Assembly (NCBI GenBank): GCA_027563935.2
Contig: CM050449.1
Span: 87,458,371 to 87,522,370 of the forward strand
Length of the DNA stretch: 64,000 nt
Direction of reading: 5' to 3'
DNA from: Costus lasius
Taxonomy: Eukaryota > Streptophyta > Magnoliopsida > Zingiberales > Costaceae
Position numbers and translations under genes: made by a program. Within the stretch, counting starts at the first letter, position 1. Each line of letters begins with the position of its first letter. The notes beneath the pieces were generated by a model that saw nothing but the letters and a program-made list of their open reading frames with translations, ran no database searches and had not been told where the DNA came from. Shown here piece after piece: positions 46,101 to 58,100 of this stretch.

Positions 46101-49100
46101 TTATCTTATAAAAGGGAGCTGAAACTTAGCTTATTCTTCAACTTTCTTGTGTGATAGAAGCTCATAGTTGTGAGGATTGAGAGTGGAGCAAGGTGTGTGT
46201 TCCTTCGCGTCAGGTGTGTGATCCTGTTTTGAGATATTGTTGTGTTCATTTTATGGTTATCACGTTCTCCCTCATCCACGGGCATCAGTACGTCGGAGAC
46301 ATGGAACATTCTTTCTCTTTTGGTGTGACCACAGGTGCATAGGCACGCGAGCGGAGTCGCTACTTTGAGTCTGCTGGCCTAGTTTTGTGCTATGCTTAAA
46401 ATCGCTCACTAGAGAGGTTAGTGAGTTTCATTATTGTAGATTGGGTGTCGTTTGGTTCCTTCTTCATCCGTATTGCCTCGAAATATATTCATTTCTACTT
46501 CCGCATCTTTCTTGTGGTTTTCCCGCTGCTTTCTTTTTGATGCGTTTTTACTTCCCTCGTCTTAAGACTCTCTCATATTTTTCTAAGCATCGTTTCATAA
46601 GCCCTAGAGTACGGAACTAAGGACCATTCCTTCTATAGTCGCTGCATAAAACATCCTATTATAACACTGAATATGCCTTTGTAAGGCTTGAACAATATAT
46701 AATAATATACATATCATTACTAGACAGTCAATCCTAACCCTACTATTAGTGATGACTACCATAATTATAAATTATTACATCATAACAAAACTTGAAATTT
46801 CAATCTAAACTAGTCATAATTTTTGGTTTGTACCGGCTTGAAATGAGTCTAGTTTTACTATAGCACAGTCTTGGTAGTATGTAGCATAGCAATGGCTTCA
46901 CTGTACATATTTGGACCAATTTTTCAAATCTTGCATCATAATAATTATATATTATTCAATCATTCCCTTCAACTAACAAGTTGAATTAGAGCTTCAATTG
47001 AGCATCATTATTGATCCAAGGGGATTGGATCTGATGGATATAAAAATAACTTAATTAGTTTACTAAATTGAGAATAGGTGAACATAAAGAGTCTTATTGG
47101 ATGGTATAAGGCTTCAATAATATTAAACATGATTCCCAACACTTCCTCTTAAGTTAAGCAAAAATGTCTTACAGGTCCAGTTAGATAAAGATAATGGTCT
47201 AGTAAAACTCACAACTTTGTAAACGCATTGCAAGTTTCTCCTTTGATTTGGTATAAGGATTGCATATTTGTTTGTTAAGAACTACCTTTGAAACAAAAAA
47301 TGATAGTCAACCTATGTGTTTTGTCTTCTCATGGAAGTCCAGGTTGCGGACTATGAAGATAGTTAATTAATTATCACTTAACATAACATGGTCATTGGAT
47401 TTGAACATGATGACTAGCAAAAGGTGAGAGAACATGGGTGGAGAACAATAAGCTTAGCTTTAAACAGGAGTAAGTGAGTGACCCGAAATTGTTAGATTAA
47501 GTTGGGCTTTGATACCACTTGATGCGCAACAAAGAGATAAAGAAATACCAATTAATATCAATATATCATTAATCATAGCAAACCATTATAATACTTAGTA
47601 ATCCTATATATAGGCTTTAAGAAAACGTACTAGCCATATATTAATTCTCACGCCCTGTTTTATACAAGCATATGAATTAGCTTAATTAATTATTACACGA
47701 ATTTTAAATGTCACGCAAGGTTCAAATTGGCCAAAGTCCCTCGTAGGGAATGAGTGTAAGTGATTCGATCAGGTTCAGCGCGACCGGCTAGGGTTCACCC
47801 ACGTGTGCCCCTCGGCCTCCACGAAGGGTTTTGACCTTCGTCCAGCCCAAGAAAGAGAAAAGAGAGAGAAATCCACGTCAGCATATAAAACTAATTAAAA
47901 AGGAAGATTTATACCTTTATTAGGTTGGATCCTCGACTCGGATCCGAACCTGAAATTAGCCGAATCGAACCCTAAACCGGATCCAAATCCACATGTCATC
48001 CAAAGCCGAATCCCGCTTCCAAAATCGAGCTGCGTTCCGTTGCTCGCGTCAGCGTCAGAACGAAGGGACAACACACCTTCTCCCGACGAGCATAGCTGCG
48101 TGTTCTTCCCTGATGAATGCGCCGATGCCGCGTTCATCACTCGTCAGAGACGAGGGGGCCTTGTCGTCTTCTACGAGCGCTTGTCCCAAACCAACGTCTG
48201 CGTTATGTTTCGAATTCGCCCGCTGCCCGCATTTGAAGCTAGCTACCTCACAGCGTTCGCTTTCGGTGTTGCTCTCGCATTTTCCAGCGAGTGAAGCTGC
48301 CACCAATGTCCTTATCGTCGAGCCGACATCTGTCCACGCCCGACCTCGCTTCTCACCCGAGGTCGTCGGTCTGGGTCAACGGGGCCGCCCTGTCCCGTTT
48401 GCATCCTAGGTCAAGCCTCCGCAAGAAATCAACGCTCGTTCGCGTCATCGCGCTGTTCGTCTGATGCACGCGATAGCTGAGCTTCCTCCGTCATCGGACT
48501 AGGAACTACCCTCGCCTCTCTTCTATCGAGCTCATTTCTCGTCGGTCGAACCCGATATCCACTCAGGTCGCCGCTGCGATCTCGTCGGAAACGCACGAGC
48601 GGAGGGTGGAGGTCAAAACTAGATCTCGACATCACGGTTGCTCCGAGTCACTCTACGCACACCACCAGAGAACGCCGGAGAGGGCAAACCACTTGCCCGC
48701 CGGCGAGTTCAACGTCGAGGTTCAACGACAGAAAAGGAGGAAGGAGTTTGTCTTGGTGAGTTCTGATTGCACGAGATCTCGCCGGCAGAGTTCTCTCGTT
48801 CACGACCTCCACGGACGTTCGTCTACTCTATTCAACCGTTCACGGCTTTCTCATCGCCGGTCCCTCACCGGCACCACACTCCTCTAGCTCGAGCTCGCCA
48901 GCTCGTCCCTTTTAGGGAGCTTGGGCTTGTCTCCCTCCCCGCTAGTCCAGACGCAACCGCAGATTCCACGCAACAACGACCTGGCACTGGATGTGCCACC
49001 CATGCTGTGTCTAGACGTGCCGCCCATGCCACACGGCCACCCATGGCTTAGATCATGCTTCTGCCTGCCGGGTCGAACGCCGCTTCCTGATGCACAGGGA

Positions 49101-52100
49101 GACGTCGCCTCACGCGTTGTGTGTCCTGTCGCCATCGCCATTTTTACCTGCGCGATGGTCCGACCGCTGCGGGGTCGTAGCTCGGTGACGCATGTTGGCG
49201 TCCTCTTTGTCCGTTCACCCCTGTCTTTCGGCCATGGCAGGCCTCGCTGCCGTTGCCTGCGTATGAGGCGTCGCTCGAAGGCGTCGCACAACGGATTTTC
49301 CCAAATATGATTTCCTCTTTCGCGTTTTTGGATTTACGACTGATTTTGAACCGGGCCAGGCCAAACGGGCCTTGGGCCTAACATTAACTATATTTAGAGT
49401 TTAGCCAAGCCCTAATTTTATAATTAATAAGGGCCATAATTTTTACAAACTATTACATCACAATAATTATAAATTCTTCCATCCATAACACACATGACAA
49501 GATTAAGCTTAACACCATGCTACTATGGATACATCATCAAATCTTTTTATTATAATTTTATTTTAACTCCCTATTTATCTTTTATATTTCCTACATACAT
49601 GTGATGCCTTCGGTACTGGAATCGGAGGAACCTTTAGTCAAGAAGGTCACCTAGTTGCCTTCTTCAGTGAGAAGCTGAATGCTATTTGGCAATGTTATTT
49701 CACATACGATAAGGAGTTCTACGCTATAGTTCAGTTTTTCAGGCAGTGGAGGCATTACTTGCTCGACCGTGAGTTCGTCTTATATAGCGACCACCAGGCC
49801 TCGTCCTTCTTAAGCGTCCAAAAAAAGGTGGGGCCTTGGTATGCGAAATGGGTTGAGTACTTACAGCAGTACTCTTTTATAATCAACCATAAGGCTGGCA
49901 AGGAAAACATTATAGCTAACGCCCTGAGTCGCATTCGGACCCTATTGTGTGTCATGCGTACCCGCGTCAATACCTTTGCCTATGTCAAAGGCGAGTACCC
50001 TAGCTGCCCCGATTTTAGTGCCATATATACCCATTTGCATGAGTCCGATGACGTTGAGTCGCCTTACCAGCTGTGTGAAGGCTATCTGTTCTTTGGGAAC
50101 CGGTTGTTCATCCCCCGGTCCTCCTTTCGTGACCACCTTCTGTTAGAATTGCACGCAAGTGGTGACGCCAGCCACCATGGTCATAACAAAACGATTGAGA
50201 TGGCTGAGGAATAACTGTTTTGGTCCTCCTTGCGCAGGGATGTGGAGCATATTATTTGCCATTATGGCATGTGCCAAATGGCTAAACCCCACCCCCCAAA
50301 TACCAGTTTGTACACTCCACTACCTGTTTCTAAGGGTCCATGGCGGGACGCCAATATGAACTTTGTCCTTGGGTTGCCCCGCACTGCTTCTCAGTTCGAT
50401 TCTGTCTACGTCGTAGTAGACCGGTTCTCGAAAATGACTCATTTTATCCCCTGCCCTAGGAAAGTAGATGTATCCCACGTGGCCAATCTTTTCATTCAGG
50501 AGGTTGTACGCCTCCATGGTCTTCCCTATCCATAGTGTCCGATTGCGACACCCGCTTTGTTAGCCACTTCTGGCGATCACTTTTGGCGCTATAAGGGACC
50601 ACTCTGAAATTTTTCACGGCATATCACCTCCAAATTGACGGACAAATTGAGTATGTCAATCAGAGTTTGAGCAATTTGCTCCGATGTCTCATCGGCAATT
50701 ACCCTAGAAGTTGGGACACCGTACTCCCTATAGCAGAGTTTGCGTACAATAGTGCGGTCAATAAGTCTACCAGTCTAAGCCCCTTCCAAGTGGTCCTTGG
50801 CCAACAACCACGCAAACCCATTGACTTGCATAACCTTCCCATGGAGTCCCACTTATCAGAGCATGCATATACTTTTGCCCATCATGTTGCGAGTTTGCAT
50901 GTGGAAGTTCAGTATAGGATTTTTTTGGGCAACACTCGGAATGCTATAAGGGCCAACAAACACCTTAGGCAACAACACTTTTATGCAGGTGATCTAGTGA
51001 GGGTGTGCATCCACCCTAAGCAAGTGACAAATCGGGCATATTTTTAGCTCCAAGCACATTACATGAGGCCTGATGCTATCTTGCAGCGAGTAGGCTCCAA
51101 CGCCTATGTCATTGATCTACCGGAGAGCGTGGAAATCCATCCTGTTTTCAATGTTGCGGATCTCCTCCCCTACTACAAACCATTGAAAGAACCCCACACC
51201 GCCCATACACATCCCCTTAGTTCTCCAAACTTCGAACCAGGGGAGATTGATGCAGGAGGATCCAGTGTTGAAAAGGGTGAAATTCCAGATGAAAAGCCAC
51301 CTCTAAAATTTTTCGGCAGGGGTAGGCCATGTTATCCTTGGCGAGTTTGGAGAAAACCGGTGATCTTGGACATGAACTAAATCACGGGTGTGCATCCATA
51401 CACGAGCAGGCCGTGTTCCCCTTGGCAAATCTAGATGCAGAAAAGCACAGTCGTGCATCAAAGCATGGGCAGGCTGTGTTCTCCTTGGTGATTCTAGAAA
51501 AAGCTAGTGATTTCTGACGCGAACGAGAACAAAGGCGTGAACATAAACATGGGTAGGCCATGTTCCCCTCGACGACTCAGGAAACGGCCAATTACGGCCG
51601 TGAAAACAAACACGGGCAGGCCATGCTTTGCCCAGAAGTGCCGGAATCACCTCGAAGACTCCGTTTCGACATGGATTACCCTCCACACTATGTTCCACCA
51701 CCCCTAAGGAGTTTAAAGGGACCCGATACAACTACAATCCGGCATTCTCAATGCTCAAGTCAACTCCTGGATCGGTATATGGGGATCATTAGCCCGTTAT
51801 CTGCCCAAACGGAGATACTTCGGCCCATGTGCCTAATGCCATGATAACCAGAAGACCCGGTCAATGATCGTTACCACAACCAATTGACCAACACGACCCA
51901 AGAGTAAGCTAGCACGGTGATGAATCAACCCACCATCAGCAAATTCTGCTGCTTTGTTGCCGCATACTCCGAGCTGGTTTGATGGCCCAGTCACAGCTCA
52001 GAAGGCCCAGCCCATGTGTCAGCTTCAAATTCCTTCCAGCTTTAATTGGTAGTGGTTGGCAGGAGTTAGTTTGTGCAGCAGCTTGACTGTTTTTTGGTTG

Positions 52101-55100
52101 TTAGTGTAGGTAGAGTAGGTAGAGTAGGTTGCCATGCTGATGTCGTGTTATTCCCTCCCTTATCTTATAAAAGGGAGCTGAAACTTAGCTTATTCTTCAG
52201 CTTTCTTGTGTGATAGAAGCTTATAGTTGTGAGGATTGAGAGTGGAGCAAGGTGTGTGATCCTTGGCTCGGCCCCGATACCTCTTATATTCGTCTTCCGT
52301 TTCAATGAAGTAAATCACACCCCGGTGCGTCAGGTGTGAGATCCTGTTTTGAGGTATTGTTGTGTTCATTTTATAGTTATCACGTTCTCCCTCATGCACA
52401 GACATCCGTACGTTGGAGTCGTACAACGTTCTTTCTCTTTTGGTGTGACCACAGGTGCATAGGCACGCGAGCTGAGTCGCCGCTTGAGTCTGCTGCCTTA
52501 GTTTCGTGCTAAGCTTAAAATCGCTCACTAGAGAGGTTAGTGAGTTTCATTATTGTAGATTGGGTGTCGTTTGGTTTCTTCTTTATCCGTGTTGCCCCGA
52601 AACATATTCATTGCTACTTCCGCATCTTTCTCGTGGTTTTCCCGCAGCTTCCTTTTCAACGCGTTTTTTGCTTCTCTCGTCTTAAGACTAATGCTTTTCC
52701 AACCATCGCTTTATAAACTCTAGAGTACGGAACTAAGGACTATTCCTCTTATAGTTGTTGCATCAGACATTCTATTGTAATACTTAATATGCCTTTGTAA
52801 GGCTTGAACAACATATTAGTACTAGACAGTCAATCCTAACCCTACTATTAGTGAGGACTACCATAATTATAAATTATTACATCATAACAAAGCTTGAAAT
52901 CTCAATCTAAACTAGTCAAAAATTTTGGTTTGTACCAGCTTGAGATGAGTCTAGTTTTACTATAGTATAGTCTCGGTAGTATGTATCATAACATTAGCTT
53001 CACTGTACCTATTTGGACTAGTTTTTCAAATCTTGCATCATAATAATTATAGATTATTCAATCATTTTCTTCAACTAACAAGTTGAATTAGAGCTTCAAT
53101 TGAGCATCATTACTGATCCAAGGGGATTGGATCTGTTGGATATAAAAATCACTTAATTAGTTTACTAAATTGAGAATAGGTGAACATAAAGAGTCTTATT
53201 GGATAACATAAGGCTTCAATAATATTAAACATGATTCCCAACACTTCCTCTTAAGTTGAGCAAAAATGTCATGCAGGTCTAGTTAGATAAATATAGATCT
53301 AGTAAAACTCACAACTTTGTAAATACATTGCAAGTTTCTCCTTTCATTTGGTATAAGGATTGCATATTTGTTTGTTAAAAACTACCTTTGAAACAAAAAA
53401 TGACAGTCAACCTATGTGTTTTGTCTTCTCATGGAAGTCTAGGTTGCGGACTATGAAGATAGTTAATTAATTATCACTTAACATAACATGGTCATTGGAT
53501 TCAAACATGATGACTAGCAAAAGGTGAGAGAACATGGGTGGAGAACAATAAGCATAGCTTTAAACAGGAGCAAGTGAATGACCCGGAATTGTTAGATTAA
53601 GTTGCGCTTTGATACCACTTGATGCCCAACAAAAGAGATAAAAAAATACCAATTAATATCAGTATATCATTAATCGAAGCAAACCATTATAATACTTAGT
53701 AATCCTATATATAGGCTTTAAGAAAACGTACTAGCCATATATTAACTATATTTAGAGTTTAGCCAAGCCCTAATTTTACAATTAATCAGGACCACAATTT
53801 ATACAAACTATTACATCACAATAATTATAAATTCTTCCATCCATAACACGCACGACAAGATTAAGCTTAACACCATGCTACTATGGATACATCATCAAAT
53901 CTTTTTATTATAATTATATCTTAACTCCCTATTTATCTTTTATATTTACCACATACATGTCACTATAATAAACATGTATTTGTTTCCATAACATGTGCAA
54001 TGGTTATCACTGTAATTCAATCTCTAAAATCTCCATGTTTAGTGCTATAATCTTTTTCTCATCCAACTTAGTCTCAGGGAAAAGTATGAACTTTTAGTTC
54101 ACCCATATGCCACCGTTGGTAGCAAAGTCACGATAGTGGTCACCCACATTTCTTTCTCACTTCCTCTCTTTACTTCTCAGCATTGCCTCCTTGCTTGCTT
54201 GAACAATGTTGCACCTCCGTAGCAACTCTGTCATTGCCATTGTCGTATCACTGCCATCTTCTTTCTCACGTAAACCATCAACATATAGCCCTGTTCTCTT
54301 TCTCCAACAACCCTATTTTCCTAAGGAGACATAATTCTTGGACTATGTTGCCAATCACTTTCTTTGGCAAATCCATGTGATCTTACAGTAGATGCTTCTT
54401 GTTGCCTGTCACAACATAGGGGCTTCACTTATTTCTAACAATTTCTCCTTTCTCTTTTGAAAATATTTTTGTTGTAACATGTGACTCTTCCCTTGTTTAT
54501 ATGTACTACCTCTCTTTTCTTTTTTCCTTTTCTGTATAAACAAGTTTTATTCTTATCACTACATGGAGGATTCCCTATTCTTGCCAAAGTGATACTTATT
54601 TGCTTGTATGCAATCAACATCACTAATTTTGACACTGTTTTTACTTCTTTCACATGGCAAAAAAAAAAGAAAAAAAAGAAGAAAAGACAACTTGATGGAT
54701 TTTTTTTTTTCAAAAATTTATAACTTATGCATTAAACTAAGTTGAAACTTCTTCGCTTAAATTTAGAGTGTTGAAAAATATAAAAGTGCACATGGGGGGT
54801 TTGAATATCATCACTATTTCTATTATGGTTATATTGTAATTCCTTAATTATTTTTTGTATTTATCATTCTATATGTCACTATAATAATATGTATTTCAAT
54901 AATATGTGTATCCATTATCATTGTAATTTAGTATGTAATCATTCCATATGTAATATAATATTCTAAAATTTGCCATATAATTAAAACAATACTCAAACTT
55001 GTGAGTGCTGAATAAATCAGTATAATTATATTTTTCAATACTAAATTTGGGAAATATAGAAAGTTCAAATTTTAGATTCTTCATTGACTTTCTAATTTTG

Positions 55101-58100
55101 GTGTGCTGCAGGCTATATTTTATAGTATTCTTTTTTTCTTGTTTGAGTTTGATGTTCATTTGCACTTGTAACACTTGATATGCCTTGTAAATTGTTGTTA
55201 ACTGTTTGATTGTGAACTTTGCACTATGATTAGGTGCCTTCTTTGTGACTTCTCTATGCTTGAGTAAAAAAACCGACCTCTTTAATGATTCACATCCTTT
55301 GTTGATAATTGCATAGATGTGACCACTAAAACATAGTTTAAGACATTTGCAGTGTATTATGTTCACTAAAACTATAACACAGGCTTACCATAATCTCATT
55401 TACCTTTTGTTCATATTTTTGATCAATTATATTTTGGGAAGTGTTCTATTTTTAAAGTTGTTTCTAAATTGTTTTTTCATAGTTATAATGTATTTAATCT
55501 TTTTTGAACTGCGCTATTCCAGTTTGCTTTTGTTTCATTACAACGGGGAAATGATTTGGTTGATTTGAGAAATTATAATCTCAATTAGTCTGTTTCATTG
55601 ATTTTCATTTACAAAATTGCAAAAGAAAACAAAACTAAACCAGACGCTCAATTTGCTTGCCTAGGGTTTGTTACAAGTTCTAGGTGATCAAAAAATAATT
55701 TTCTACTAGAACAAGCAACTAAGGCCCCACAACTACTATCCTACTAAAGAATAAATATTGTTGTCTAACTCAAGAATTGAGTAAACAGTGAAATACAGCT
55801 TGGTAAGGGACATATAGTAAGGTTGGTATGTCCTGGTTTACCCATGAACAATTACATGGACCCATATCAGGTTTTGTGTGGCATATACATATTGGTCTAT
55901 CATACATTTGTATTGGTACCACAACTAAGTAGTTGGTACCCATAGTAGGCGGGATCTAACAACTAGGAATTTAGCTATTTGGAGCTTTGGCCACTTTTGG
56001 CCTTCTAAGATTTCAAAGGGTTTCCACTTTCCACCCCTATATAAACCTTAAACACCTCAATTCTTATTCAAACACCTAAGAGGCAATTCTAAAACCCTTT
56101 TGAACTCTCAAACACTCTATTTTTTTTTTCTGAACTCTATATTAATTCTTTATAATCATTATTCTATAATTCCCAAAGCATAAAATGTTGTGCAACACTC
56201 TTTTCATGTGAGAGACATCACTTTGGTCAAACAACATCTTGTAGCTATCCTGACATCAAAGATTTTCTCTACATTTCATGAGCTACTAAACTGGCTCCAA
56301 ATCAAGAAGATTTTGATCACTATGCATGCTTGCTACTCTTATCCGTGATGTGGAGTTAAAGTTATTGAAAACATCAAGATGGAGGCAATTATTCAAGCTT
56401 GGGCTTAATATGCCATCAAGTAGGATGTGTGATTTGCTTTGATATAATTTCACATAGTCTCATTAGAAGGTCAATAATAGGAGCAATGGTAGCAGAAAGC
56501 ACATTAGGAAAAACATTAGTTGTATATCAAATGAGCCTAAGTGTATGTATATAGAGGCACTAGAAGCCATACGTCCTTGTTGCCCACACAACATCAGCAC
56601 CTTTTTTCTACTTAGAATGAGAATTAGTAAATTGATCACCATTGATATTGATTCCAAAGCCTTCCGGTTGCAAGCAACTAGTAGATATGAATTGATGATG
56701 CTTACACATAAACAAAAGACCCAAACATTAATAATCAATTTCAACATACTTTCATTTCAACTATATTTCTCCTTGTCATAAGCAACACATAGTAACATTA
56801 TATAGTATCCAAAATTCAAGAATTTAGCTCCAAATATAACACATTATGGCTTATGAGATTGTTGGTGCTATTTTGATAATAAAGTTAAAGAATGTCATGC
56901 TTGAATAAAGGGCATGAGGAGCAATTAAGAGGACTTTGCTAACACCATTAAAATTTTAATTTAGCATAATAGAAAAGTGATTTTCCACAAGTCAATAGAT
57001 GCATTGGCGTAGTATAGAGCTGACAAAAATTAGCTTGACCTACCCACTAACCAAGCTATTAAAAACTGTTGTATCTTGGGTGGTACGGATGGTTTATTCT
57101 GGTCCGAGAAGGAACTAGTACATGGAGTGAGTGGAGCTAAGTGAGAAAGGAGGAAGAAGAAGGAGGAGAAGAAGAAGGAAGAAGATGAGTGGACGCACCT
57201 TCCCACATATGAGTGGGAGGTTAGCAGAGTGGCGGAGCACCTGAGCGGGAGGGATGCTATTGCTCCCTAATCCTTCTTCCTCCTCTTTTTCTTCGTCTTC
57301 TTCTTCCTCCTCCCTCTCCATCTTCTTCTTCTTCCTCCCTATTGCTCCGATCTCAAGCCAAACTTGCTCTATTCCGACACTGCTTCCGTCCTTTCTCCTT
57401 TTTTTTTTCTCCTCCCCCTCCTCCTTCCTCCTCTTCCTCCCTCTTCTTCTTCTTCCTCCTCCACTCACGAGCTTGCTCAGTTTGTCTGGTTCCATACGGA
57501 CTTGTATGGTATTGGTTTGAGCCTGAATCGGTATAGTGGCTCAAACCGATACTTCAAACCTTGTTGTCAACTTGACCCAAACCAACACAAAGTTTGGTGA
57601 GTTGGAGTTAGGCTTAATTAGGTCATAATCGAGTCGACTTGTTTATGACCTAGAATTATTTGGGTTGAATTGGGTCATAAATGAGTTAACCTATAACTCA
57701 TTAATATTATATTTATTATACATCATATTTATACATATATATGCTATAATATAAAATATTTATTTTTAATATAAAATATTTATTTTAATATGTATTATAT
57801 CTATTTTTATATATTTATCTATCTATTTGTAAATTAAACAGGCTATGCGGGTCGGATTGGGTTGACCAATCTTCATATTCTCAACAACAAGCATATGAAC
57901 ATCTATGTGGCCAACAAACTCAACCATGTCAGTTGCTAATGCAAAGAACAAGATGGAAAACTTTAGCAATAAAAATTACGGCTATATTAAAATTGTTAAA
58001 CTTGAAGTTAATGAGAGATGTACTTTGGAAGGAGAGCTTGGGGAAGACTTGCATTGCTTCGAGATTCCATTACCCCGATTGACTGCCTCGCCACAGGCTG

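Larger units (their letters stand above)
45213..52765 (+). mobile_element. Rearranged Ty3/gypsy element: two LTRs, pol 3' part, and duplicated flank
   Basis: LTR copies at 45213-46649 and 51248-52765 have TGATGCA/TGCATCA ends (first copy mutated). GACAT precedes the first copy (45208-45212), AACAT follows it (46650-46654) and GACAT follows the second (52766-52770). About 1.2 kb of DNA after each LTR is also duplicated. Between them only the RNase H and integrase part of pol remains (49600-51247). A tandem duplication of pol-end, LTR and flank, then LTR-LTR recombination, explains every junction. Confidence 0.82.

Noticed and set aside
47895..49310. Multiple GC-rich frames on both strands
   Set aside because: They lie in a solo-LTR-like insert absent from the other flank copy and have no conserved domain.
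54896..55366. 156-codon minus-strand frame in the DRB intron
   Set aside because: AT-driven composition, no domain, no related copy.
57115..57600. Frames rich in Lys/Glu or Ser/Pro/Leu
   Set aside because: Direct result of a CTT/TCC repeat, not genes.
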